From Protaetiibacter mangrovi (GTDB taxonomy: Bacteria > Actinomycetota > Actinomycetes > Actinomycetales > Microbacteriaceae), in assembly GCF_024752305.1 (NCBI RefSeq), contig NZ_JANTHX010000004.1:310001-374000 (forward strand): a stretch of DNA of 64,000 bases, read 5' to 3'. Of this stretch, positions 45,616 to 54,398 are shown in pieces; the first letter of the stretch is position 1, and each line of letters begins with the position of its first letter. Below the pieces are notes generated by a model. The model saw only the letters and a list, made by a program, of their open reading frames with translations, was not told where the DNA came from and did not search any database. Position numbers and translations under genes: made by a program.

Positions 45616-46585
45616 TGAACAGCGCCTCCTTCTTCTTGCCGAGGATGCCTTGCGGCCGGAAGATCACGAGCAGCATGAGCGCGACGCCGACGATGATGAA
45701 GCGGATCGGACCCTGCTGGGTGGTCGCGATCGGCAACCAGCCGTTCGACACCAGCAGCGACAGGACCCCGTCCGAGAGCGAGAGCACGACCCAGAAGATG
45801 ATCGATCCGAGCACCGGCCCGAAGACCGTCGCGGCGCCGCCGAGCAGCAGGATCGTGTAGAGGAAGAACGTCATCTGGGTGCCGTAGTTGTCGGGCTGCA
45901 GCGACCTCGGGAGGATGAACAGGAACCCGCCGAAGCCGCCGATGACGCCGCCGATGATGAGCGCCTGCATCTTGTACTGGTAGACGTTCTTGCCGAGGCT
46001 GCGCACCGCGTCCTCGTCCTCGCGGATGCCGCGCAGCACGCGTCCCCACGGGCTCCGGGTCAGCAGCCAGACCAGCAGGCACGCGATCGCGACCATCGCC
46101 CAGCCGACGATGATGAGCCACCACTGGGCCGAGGAGTAGGTGAGCACGCCCACGCCCCAGCGGCCGTCGGGCAGCGGGTTGGTGGCCTCGTTGAAGACCC
46201 GGCCCGCGCCGTTGATGCCCTCGGAACCGCCCGTGACATCCGAGAACTCGGGCGTCTTGACCGACAGGCGCACGATCTCGGCGGCCGCGATGGTGACGAT
46301 CGACAGGTAGTCGGCCCGCAGCCGGAGGGTCGGGATGCCGAGGATGAGCGCGAAGACCACCGACACCGCGATGACCATCAGGAAGCCCATCCACACCGGC
46401 AGGCCGAAGATCACGGTCGTGACCGCGAACGCGTACCCTCCGAGCGCCATGAAGCCGGCCTGGCCGAAGTTGAGCAGCCCCGCGAAGCCGAAGTGCACGG
46501 CGAGGCCGATCGCGGCGAGCGCGTACGCGGCCGTGGTGGGCGAGAAGACCTCGCCGAACGCCAGGGGGATGAAGTTGAAGTCCAT
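45608..46585 (-). CDS. livM: Branched-chain amino acid ABC transporter permease LivM
   Basis: 325 residues, multi-helix membrane protein. Family motifs: FGFAGLLNFGQAGFMALGGY, LRLRADYLSIVTIAAAEIVR, the EAA-like loop SPWGRVLRGIREDEDAVRSL and the closing RPQGILGKKKEALFSA. ATG at 46585 follows AGGGAGACG on the minus strand. Twelve bases downstream of livH. Confidence 0.94.
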   Translation of the reverse strand: MDFNFIPLAFGEVFSPTTAAYALAAIGLAVHFGFAGLLNFGQAGFMALGGYAFAVTTVIFGLPVWMGFLMVIAVSVVFALILGIPTLRLRADYLSIVTIAAAEIVRLSVKTPEFSDVTGGSEGINGAGRVFNEATNPLPDGRWGVGVLTYSSAQWWLIIVGWAMVAIACLLVWLLTRSPWGRVLRGIREDEDAVRSLGKNVYQYKMQALIIGGVIGGFGGFLFILPRSLQPDNYGTQMTFFLYTILLLGGAATVFGPVLGSIIFWVVLSLSDGVLSLLVSNGWLPIATTQQGPIRFIIVGVALMLLVIFRPQGILGKKKEALFSA

Positions 46586-46596
46586 GTCCGTCTCCC

Positions 46597-47982
46597 TTAG
46601 CCGATCCGCTCGCGTCGACCGAGGATGCCCTGCGGTCGGAACAGGAGGATGAGGATCATCACGACGAGCGCGCCGACGATCTTGAGGTTCTCGGGGATCC
46701 ACAGCGTCGACAGGTTCATGAAGACGCTCAGCACGAGCGAGCCGACGAGGGCGCCGAACGCGGTGCCGAGGCCGCCGAGCGTGACCGCCGCGAAGATGAG
46801 CAGCAGGATCGCGGCTCCGGTGTCCCACCGCAGGCCCTGGTAGTAGGCGACGTAGACGCCGGCGAGGGCGGCGAGCGCCCCGCCGCCGACCCACACGACC
46901 CGGATGACGCGCTCGACGTTGATGCCGGATGCGGCGGCGAGGGCGCGGTTGTCGGAGACGGCGCGCATCGCCTTGCCGATCTTGGTGCGCATGAGCACGA
47001 ACGCGACGACCAGGAGCACGACGATCGCGAGGCCGGCGCCGAAGACATCCGTGAAGCGCAGGCTCACCGGGCCGAGCACGAGGAACGGCTTCGGGTCGTT
47101 CGCGAGCGTCATCCGGTCGGCGCCCCAGATGAACGCGAAGAGGTAGCGCAGCACCAAGGACAGGCCGATCGTGACGATCATGAGCGGGATGAGCTTGAGG
47201 CCGCGCCTGCGCAGCGGCTTCCAGAGCACCGCGTCCTGGGTCCAGCCGAAGGCGCCGCCGAGGATCACCGCGATGGGGATGGCGAGCACCGCCGGGAGCC
47301 CCAGCAGGTTGCCGAAGGTGAACGCCATGAGCCCGCCGAAGGTGACGAGCTCGCCGTGCGCGAAGTTGTTGAGGCTCGTCGTGCCGTAGATGAGCGAGAG
47401 GCCGATCGCGGCGAGCGCGAGCAGCAGACCGAAGATCAGGCCCGTCACGATCTTCTGGATCACGAGACCCGCGATGTCCTGCGAGCTGCCGGTGGATGCA
47501 CCCGGCGTCTCGGTGGGCGACTCGCTCGCCCCGTCTCCCGTGCCCGAGCCCGTCGCGTCCGGCGCGAAGCTCGGGTCGATGAGGAAGTTCGCGGGCTGGT
47601 TCTTGTTGCCGGAGAACACCTGCACGTCGCGGCTGATCGCGTTGGGGCGACCCATGCCCGCCGGGATCGTCGACTCGTCGAGGGTCACGGTGTAGGTGCC
47701 GGCGTCCTCGAGGCCGACGATGACCTTGCCGTCGTCGCCGGTCGTGAACGACTCGTCGAAACCGTCACCGGTCACCGAGACGCCCACGCCCGCCACCCCC
47801 GCCTTGTCGGCGTTGTTGCGCACCCACACCTGGATGGTCTGGTCCGCGGTGGCCGGATCGACCGGATCGGCGTGCGCGGGCGCGGCGGCGGCGAACAGCG
47901 CGAACGCCGTCGCTGCGAAGACGAAGGCCGCGACGAGTGCGCGGCCCAGCCGTGGGACGGCCGCTGTTCGAGCGAGAGCCAC
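46597..47982 (-). CDS. livH: LivH-type permease with N-terminal secreted Ig-like domain
   Basis: 461 residues. Residues 1-38 are a signal peptide (VAAFVFAATAFALFAAAAP then AHA), 40-140 a beta-rich domain with the CnaB/prealbumin-like pattern (GVGVSVTGDGFDESFTTGDD; DAGTYTVTLDESTIPAG), 140-165 a Ser/Thr/Pro/Gly linker, and the rest a LivH permease (LSLIYGTTSLNNFAHGELVT; the EAA-like KIGKAMRAVSDNRALAAASG; C-terminal RPQGILGRRERIG). Standard LivH is about 290-300 residues. GTG 47982 is preferred because GGAGGT lies four bases upstream; an ATG at 48006 lacks one. First gene of livHMGF. Confidence 0.9.
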   Translation of the reverse strand: MALARTAAVPRLGRALVAAFVFAATAFALFAAAAPAHADPVDPATADQTIQVWVRNNADKAGVAGVGVSVTGDGFDESFTTGDDGKVIVGLEDAGTYTVTLDESTIPAGMGRPNAISRDVQVFSGNKNQPANFLIDPSFAPDATGSGTGDGASESPTETPGASTGSSQDIAGLVIQKIVTGLIFGLLLALAAIGLSLIYGTTSLNNFAHGELVTFGGLMAFTFGNLLGLPAVLAIPIAVILGGAFGWTQDAVLWKPLRRRGLKLIPLMIVTIGLSLVLRYLFAFIWGADRMTLANDPKPFLVLGPVSLRFTDVFGAGLAIVVLLVVAFVLMRTKIGKAMRAVSDNRALAAASGINVERVIRVVWVGGGALAALAGVYVAYYQGLRWDTGAAILLLIFAAVTLGGLGTAFGALVGSLVLSVFMNLSTLWIPENLKIVGALVVMILILLFRPQGILGRRERIG

Positions 47983-48065
47983 GGAACCTCCAAGACTTCG
48001 GGGCATGACGAGACCGGGCTGTCCTCGTCGACCTTGACGCTACTTACGCAATGTTGCCTTCGTGT

Positions 48066-48098
48066 TTCGAACGCATACCGCGTTCGAACAGTATGTTC
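48066..48098. promoter_or_regulatory. Overlapping inverted repeats in the livH-guaB gap
   Basis: TTCGAACGC, five bases, GCGTTCGAA (48066-48088, perfect 9-bp arms) overlapping GAACA, three bases, TGTTC (48086-48098). It lies between divergent livH and guaB, 84 bases before the livH start and 126 before guaB. Looks like an operator; the spacing differs from the LexA consensus (GAAC-N4-GTTC). Regulator unknown. Confidence 0.5.
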
Positions 48099-48157
48099 AC
48101 CTCTCCGGCATCCGTCCACCGGGGTCGCGTCGGGAATGCGCTTCGGGATCGAACCGT

Positions 48158-49726
<1,569 letters not shown>

Positions 49727-49741
49727 GTCTCTGCTGGCCAT

Positions 49742-49793
49742 AGACATGTCTATGGCCGGGTGGATACCCGCGCGCGGGTGTCCAGGTGTTCGG
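49742..49793. repeat. Palindromic repeat, copy B (right arm decayed)
   Basis: AGACATGTCT (49742-49751), 10 bases, 22-bp palindrome with one mismatch (49762-49783, GGATACCCGCG / CGCGGGTGTCC), 10 bases, then AATCTTGTCC (49794-49803) where the second arm is expected. Lies between guaB and the orphan AbiEi-like gene. Confidence 0.8.
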
Positions 49794-49887
49794 AATCTTG
49801 TCCTTCACCGGCGTCGCGGGCGGGAGTACGTCCACCGTGGTGCGGCGCGGTCCGGAGCGCGCGGACGCAGCCGGGCATCCTCCCGGC

Positions 49888-50862
49888 ATGGTCGATCTCA
49901 GCCCGGCTCTCATCTACATCGACGAACTGGTCGCCGCAGGGGAGGATGCGCGAGCGTTCCGGCGCGCTGCCCGCGCGGGTCACTTCATCCGCATCCGCCG
50001 GGGCGTCTACGTCGCGCGCGCGGAGTGGGACGCTGCGAGCGAGCGCGAACGCCACATCGCCCGGACCCGCGCGGTCTTCTCCCAGCTCCGGACGGGGTCG
50101 CCTGCGCTGGCGGCCGGATACTCCGCCGCCGCGCTCCACGGTGTTCCGGTGCGACGCCGATGGCCGGAGCACGTCACCCTTCTGATGCCGTATCGCGGAG
50201 GCGGCACCGCCGAACCCGGCGTGGTCCGGACGTCGGCGCGATGGGATGAACGTCACAGCGCGCTCGTGCGGGGCGTGCCGAGCACCTGCCTCGAGCGGAC
50301 CCTGTTCGATGTCGTCCTGCTGGACGGCTTCGCGAACGGCGTCGCGACGCTCGATGCCGCGCTTCGGAGCGGTGCGACGGCGAAGGATGCGCTCCGCGAC
50401 TTCCTCGAGGAGTGGTCTCCCGCCTCCGGCGCCGCGCGGTGCGCGGCCGCGCTCGGGTTCGCGGATGCCGCATCCGAATCGTTCGGGGAGTCTCTCGCCC
50501 GCGCGATCATGCACGCACTCGGATTCGTCGCGCCGGTTCTGCAGCACGAGTTCCGCGATGGCGACGGATCGATGCTGGTCGACTTCTGCTGGCCGCAGCT
50601 CGGGATCGCGGCGGAGTTCGACGGGAAGATGAAGTACACGCGCGACGAGTTCTCCCGCGGCGACCCAGCCGAGGTCGTCTGGCGTGAGAAGCGGCGCGAG
50701 GACCGGTTGCGCCGCCACGTGCGGACGGTCGTGCGGATCGTCTGGGACGATCTCCTCGATCCTCGGCGGCTCGCGCGGCTCCTCGAAGAAGCGGGAGTTC
50801 CGAGGAGCAGACAGCGATACGTGCACCTGGATACCGCCTCGCGGGTGTCTTTCGGGGCGTAG
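49888..50862 (+). CDS. AbiEi-like winged-helix protein with C-terminal PD-(D/E)XK nuclease-like domain
   Basis: 324 residues. About 1-100: winged-helix region as in AbiEi antitoxins (FRRAARAGHFIRIRRGVYVA; PALAAGYSAAALHGVPV). About 215-324: nuclease-like region with VDFCWPQLGIAAEFDGKMKY, giving Asp232, Glu243 and Lys247 in the order of a PD-(D/E)XK site. No toxin gene such as AbiEii is adjacent, so it is an orphan. The ATG directly follows a GCCGGG/CCCGGC hairpin (49870-49887), which would hinder initiation; GTG 49786 is an alternative, giving 358 residues. The last 17 codons are encoded by repeat copy C, and copy B lies upstream. Confidence 0.75.
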   Translation: MVDLSPALIYIDELVAAGEDARAFRRAARAGHFIRIRRGVYVARAEWDAASERERHIARTRAVFSQLRTGSPALAAGYSAAALHGVPVRRRWPEHVTLLMPYRGGGTAEPGVVRTSARWDERHSALVRGVPSTCLERTLFDVVLLDGFANGVATLDAALRSGATAKDALRDFLEEWSPASGAARCAAALGFADAASESFGESLARAIMHALGFVAPVLQHEFRDGDGSMLVDFCWPQLGIAAEFDGKMKYTRDEFSRGDPAEVVWREKRREDRLRRHVRTVVRIVWDDLLDPRRLARLLEEAGVPRSRQRYVHLDTASRVSFGA

Positions 50863-50870
50863 ACATGTCT
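50809..50870. repeat. Palindromic repeat, copy C (left arm decayed), overlapping a gene end
   Basis: AGACAGCGAT (50809-50818) in place of the left arm, 10 bases, degenerate 22-bp centre (50829-50850), 10 bases, perfect AGACATGTCT (50861-50870). The stop codon of the AbiEi-like gene lies at the first two bases of the right arm, so the gene's last 17 codons fall in the repeat. Confidence 0.75.
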
Positions 50871-50885
50871 AGAACGCCCAACAAC

Positions 50886-50891
50886 TAGGGT
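50886..50891 (+). promoter_or_regulatory. -10 of the GuaB3-type gene (leaderless)
   Basis: TAGGGT six bases before the GTG at 50898; no ribosome-binding site. Confidence 0.55.
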
Positions 50892-50897
50892 GGAGCG

Positions 50898-52019
50898 GTG
50901 AGCGACATCGAGATCGGCCGGGCCAAGCGCGCGCGGCGTGCATACGCCTTCGACGACATCGCGATCGTGCCGAGCCGCCGCACGCGCGACCCGAAGGACG
51001 TCAGCGTCAGCTGGACGATCGACGCGTTCACGTTCGACATCCCCGTGCTCGCGGCCCCCATGGACTCGGTCGTGAGCCCCGCGACGGCCATCGCGATCGG
51101 CCGGCTCGGCGGTCTCGGCGTGCTCGACCTCGAGGGCGTCTGGACGCGCTACGAGAACCCGGAGCCCGTGCTCGCCGAGATCCGTTCGCTCGCGGCCGAC
51201 GGCGCCACCGCGCGCATGCAGGAGCTCTACGCCGAGCCGATCAAGCCCGAGCTGATCAAGCAGCGCCTCGCCGAGATCCGCGCCGCCGGCGTGCCGGTCG
51301 CCGGCGCCCTCAGCCCCCAGCGCACCCAGGAGCACTCCCAGGCGGTGCTGGACGCCGGCGTCGACCTCTTCGTCATCCGCGGTACCACGGTGTCGGCCGA
51401 GCACGTCAGCAAGACGGTCGAGCCCCTCAACCTCAAGAAGTTCATCTACGAGCTCGACGTGCCGGTGATCGTCGGCGGCGCCGCCACCTACACCGCCGCG
51501 CTCCACCTCATGCGCACCGGTGCGGCGGGCGTGCTGGTGGGCTTCGGCGGCGGGGCGGCGAGCACGACGCGCACGGGCCTCGGCATCCACGCGCCCATGG
51601 CGACCGCGGTCGCGGATGTGGCGGGTGCGCGTCGCGACTACCTCGACGAGTCGGGCGGCCGCTACGTGCACGTCATCGCCGACGGCGGGCTCGGCACCAG
51701 CGGCGACATCGTGAAGGCCGTGTCGATGGGCGCGGATGCGGTGATGCTGGGCTCGACGCTGGCCCGCGCCGAGGAGGCACCCGGCGGCGGCTGGCACTGG
51801 GGCGCCGAGGCGCACCACCCCGAGCTGCCGCGCGGCAACCGCGTCGCGGTGGGCACGATCGCCCCGCTCGAGCAGGTGCTGTTCGGACCGTCGTCGCACC
51901 CCGACGGCCAGGTGAACCTCATCGGCGCGCTGCGTCGGTCCATGGCGACCACCGGGTACTCCGACCTCAAGGAGTTCCAGCGGGTGGAGGTCGTCGTCGC
52001 GCCCTACCTGCAGAGCTGA
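50898..52019 (+). CDS. GuaB3-family IMP dehydrogenase-related protein
   Basis: 373 residues, a TIM barrel of the IMPDH/GMP reductase superfamily without CBS domains. N-terminus RARRAYAFDDIAIVPSRRTR, APMDSVVSPATAIAIGRLGG, phosphate-binding IADGGLGTSGDIVKAVSMGA, C-terminal LFGPSSHPDGQVNLIGALRR and TGYSDLKEFQRVEVVVAP. At the catalytic loop the Cys is replaced: GFGGGAASTTRTGLG. It therefore probably does not use the thioimidate chemistry of IMPDH; a role as GMP reductase or regulator is open. GTG start supported by the -10 six bases upstream. Confidence 0.9.
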   Translation: MSDIEIGRAKRARRAYAFDDIAIVPSRRTRDPKDVSVSWTIDAFTFDIPVLAAPMDSVVSPATAIAIGRLGGLGVLDLEGVWTRYENPEPVLAEIRSLAADGATARMQELYAEPIKPELIKQRLAEIRAAGVPVAGALSPQRTQEHSQAVLDAGVDLFVIRGTTVSAEHVSKTVEPLNLKKFIYELDVPVIVGGAATYTAALHLMRTGAAGVLVGFGGGAASTTRTGLGIHAPMATAVADVAGARRDYLDESGGRYVHVIADGGLGTSGDIVKAVSMGADAVMLGSTLARAEEAPGGGWHWGAEAHHPELPRGNRVAVGTIAPLEQVLFGPSSHPDGQVNLIGALRRSMATTGYSDLKEFQRVEVVVAPYLQS

Positions 52020-52025
52020 GCGCCC

Positions 52026-52087
52026 GGACACCCGCCGCGACGGCCGGACACCCGCGCGCGGGTGTCCGGGGTGGCGCAGACATGTCT
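52026..52087. repeat. Palindromic repeat, copy D (left arm altered)
   Basis: Left arm position has GGACACCCGC (52026-52035), 10 bases, perfect 22-bp centre (52046-52067, extended to 26 bp at 52044-52069), 10 bases, AGACATGTCT (52078-52087). Between the GuaB3-type gene and glpD. The left arm is a half copy of the centre, as if from slippage or recombination. Confidence 0.8.
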
Positions 52088-52111
52088 CCGGCGAACCACC
52101 TCGTGCCGACC

Positions 52112-52117
52112 TAGGGT
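52112..52117 (+). promoter_or_regulatory. glpD -10 (leaderless)
   Basis: TAGGGT seven bases before the ATG at 52125. It is 24 bases after repeat copy D, so the repeat covers the -35 area. Confidence 0.5.
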
Positions 52118-52124
52118 GGGGAAC

Positions 52125-53813
52125 ATGGGTGAGCTGAGTCCTGCGGGGCGGGAGCAGGCGATCGCGGCGATGCGGGAGCGGGAGCTCGACGTGCTCGTCG
52201 TGGGCGGCGGGATCGTCGGGGCCGGCACGGCCCTCGACGCCGTCACGCGCGGACTCGGCACCGGGATCGTCGAGGCCCGTGACTGGGGATCGGGCACCTC
52301 GAGCCGCAGCTCCAAGCTCGTGCACGGCGGCATCCGCTACCTCGAGCAGCTCGACTTCCGGCTGGTGCGGGAGGCGCTCATCGAGCGCGGCCTGCTGCTG
52401 CAGCGGATCGCGCCCCACCTCGTCAAGCCGGTCAAGTTCCTCTACCCGGTCACCACGCCGCTCGTCGAACGGGCCTACATCGGCGCCGGCATGACGCTCT
52501 ACGACCTGTTCTCGTGGACGGGCGGACGCGAGCCGGGGGTGCCCCACCACCGGCACCTGACCAAGCGGCAGCTGGCGAAGGCGGCGCCCGACCTGCATCC
52601 GGATGCCTTCCGCGGGGGTCTCGTCTACTTCGACGCCCAGGTCGACGACGCGCGCTACGTGGCGAGTCTCGTGCGCACCGCGGCCGAGTACGGCGCCCAC
52701 GCCGCGAGCCGCGTGCAGGTCGAGGGCCTGCTGCGCGAGGGCGCCCGAGTCGTCGGCGTCGAGGCACTCGACCGCCAGTCGGGGGAGCGCTTCGAGATCC
52801 GCGCCCGGCAGGTGGTGTCGGCGACCGGGGTCTGGACGGACGAGCTGCAGGAGATGGCGGGCGTGCGGCCGTTCCGCGTGCGGGCCTCCAAGGGCGTGCA
52901 CCTCGTGGTGCCGCGCGACCGCATCCGCGGCACGATCGGCCTGCTGCTGCGCACGGAGAAGAGCGTGCTGTTCCTCATCCCGTGGGGGCGGCACTGGCTC
53001 ATCGGCACGACCGACACCGACTGGCACCAGGGGCTCGCGCATCCCGCGGCGACGGCGGCCGACATCGACTACATCCTCGAGCACATCAACACGGTGCTCG
53101 CCACCCCGCTCACCCGCGACGACGTGGAGGGGGTCTACGCGGGCCTGCGACCGCTGCTCGCGGGCGAGAGCGACGAGACCTCGAAGCTCAGCCGCGAGCA
53201 CATCGTGGCCTCACCGGTGCCCGGCTTCGTGGTGGTGGCGGGCGGGAAGCTCACGACCTACCGGGTGATGGCGAAGGACACGGTGGATGCGGTGGCGCGC
53301 GGGCTCGATCGCCCGGCCCCCGAGTCGGTGACCGAGCAGCTCGGCCTGACGGGCGCGGAGGGCTACCCCGCCGCCTGGAACCGCCGCGGCCGGATCGCGC
53401 GGAAGCACGGGCTCACGGCGGGCGCCGTCGGCCACCTGCTGAACCGCTACGGAACCCACGCCCGCGAGGTGCTCGCCCTCATCCGGGAGCGTCCCGAGCT
53501 CGGGCAGCTGCTGCCGGGATCCGAGGACTACCTGGCCGCCGAGGCCGTCTACGCGGCGAGCCACGAGGGCGCTCTGCACCTCGACGACGTGCTCGCCCGA
53601 CGCACCCGGATGTCGATCGAGGCCTGGGACCGCGGCGTCTCGGCCGCGCCCGTCGCTGCCCGCCTGATCGCCGAGGTGCTCGGCTGGGATGAGGAGCGCA
53701 TCGCCTACGAGGTCGAGCGCTACCTGGAGCGGGTCGCCGCCGAGCGCGCGAGTCAACTCGAACCCGACGACGCATCCGCCGAACGGGTGCGCCTCGAGGC
53801 CCGCGAGGTCTGA
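52125..53813 (+). CDS. glpD: Glycerol-3-phosphate dehydrogenase (aerobic, FAD)
   Basis: Membrane-associated flavoenzyme oxidising glycerol-3-phosphate to dihydroxyacetone phosphate. 562 residues. FAD-binding [40 protein letters not shown], and WLIGTTDTDWHQG; C-terminal DAO_C domain with LTAGAVGHLLNRYGTHAREV. ATG 52125 chosen from the -10 spacing; the frame extends upstream through the repeat without similarity. With the glycerophosphodiesterase at 61.6 kb it would complete use of glycerophosphodiesters. Confidence 0.95.
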   Translation: MGELSPAGREQAIAAMRERELDVLVVGGGIVGAGTALDAVTRGLGTGIVEARDWGSGTSSRSSKLVHGGIRYLEQLDFRLVREALIERGLLLQRIAPHLVKPVKFLYPVTTPLVERAYIGAGMTLYDLFSWTGGREPGVPHHRHLTKRQLAKAAPDLHPDAFRGGLVYFDAQVDDARYVASLVRTAAEYGAHAASRVQVEGLLREGARVVGVEALDRQSGERFEIRARQVVSATGVWTDELQEMAGVRPFRVRASKGVHLVVPRDRIRGTIGLLLRTEKSVLFLIPWGRHWLIGTTDTDWHQGLAHPAATAADIDYILEHINTVLATPLTRDDVEGVYAGLRPLLAGESDETSKLSREHIVASPVPGFVVVAGGKLTTYRVMAKDTVDAVARGLDRPAPESVTEQLGLTGAEGYPAAWNRRGRIARKHGLTAGAVGHLLNRYGTHAREVLALIRERPELGQLLPGSEDYLAAEAVYAASHEGALHLDDVLARRTRMSIEAWDRGVSAAPVAARLIAEVLGWDEERIAYEVERYLERVAAERASQLEPDDASAERVRLEAREV

Positions 53814-53833
53814 ATCGGCGCAGCCCGCCCGGA

Positions 53834-53839
53834 TAGGGT
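53834..53839 (+). promoter_or_regulatory. -10 of the antiporter operon
   Basis: TAGGGT, 31 bases before the ATG at 53871; here a real leader with GTGAGGAG binding site follows, unlike the leaderless genes around it. Confidence 0.45.
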
Positions 53840-53870
53840 GGAGTCGTCCGCGCGCGTGTGAGGAGTTGCC

Positions 53871-54395
53871 ATGGTCGACGTCCGACGGGTCAAGCTCCCC
53901 GGCGTGGGGGTGCTGCACACCTTCGTCACGGAGGACGGCGGCAAGGTGGGTGTGATCACGCACCGCTCCGGCGCATCCGACCTCATCTCGTTCGCGGATG
54001 CCGAGGACGGCGACGCGCGCAAGGTCTCGCTGCGGCTCGACGACGACGAGGCGCACACCCTCGCGGAGCTGCTCGGCGGCACGCGCATCACCGAGTCGCT
54101 GAGCGGGCTCGACCAGATCCCCGGACTCTCGATCGACTGGTTCCACGTCGACTACGACCACCACATCGCCGGCCAGCCGCTCGGGTCGATGACCGAGCGC
54201 GGGCTGCCGGGGGTGACGGTTGTGGCCGTCGTGCGCGGCGACTCGGCGAACCCCGGCCCCGACGCCGACTTCAAGGTCTTCCCCGGCGACACCCTGGTGG
54301 TGGCGGGGGCACCCGAGAAGGTGGCCAAGGCGTTCCAGTTCTACCGCACGGGCGACTTCAAGGCGCGCTCGGGCGACGCTCCCCCCGGGGAGTAG
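53871..54395 (+). CDS. Cation:proton antiporter regulatory subunit (KhtT-like, RCK_C domain)
   Basis: 174 residues. N-terminal half (VDVRRVKLPGVGVLHTFVTE; GKVGVITHRSGASDLISF) matches KhtT-type regulators; the C-terminal half is a TrkA-C/RCK_C domain (VVAVVRGDSANPGPDADFKV; PGDTLVVAGAPEKVAKA). In Bacillus KhtT gates the K+/H+ antiporter KhtU in response to nucleotide and pH. The antiporter gene follows three bases after the stop. Confidence 0.88.
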   Translation: MVDVRRVKLPGVGVLHTFVTEDGGKVGVITHRSGASDLISFADAEDGDARKVSLRLDDDEAHTLAELLGGTRITESLSGLDQIPGLSIDWFHVDYDHHIAGQPLGSMTERGLPGVTVVAVVRGDSANPGPDADFKVFPGDTLVVAGAPEKVAKAFQFYRTGDFKARSGDAPPGE

Positions 54396-54398
54396 ACG

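Noticed and set aside
48004-48006. ATG 48006 as the livH start
   Set aside because: No ribosome-binding site; GTG 47982 has GGAGGT at the right distance and still includes the full signal peptide.
48066-48098. LexA (SOS) box
   Set aside because: The GAAC and GTTC half-sites are separated by 9 or 5 bases, not 4, and neither livH nor guaB is an SOS gene.
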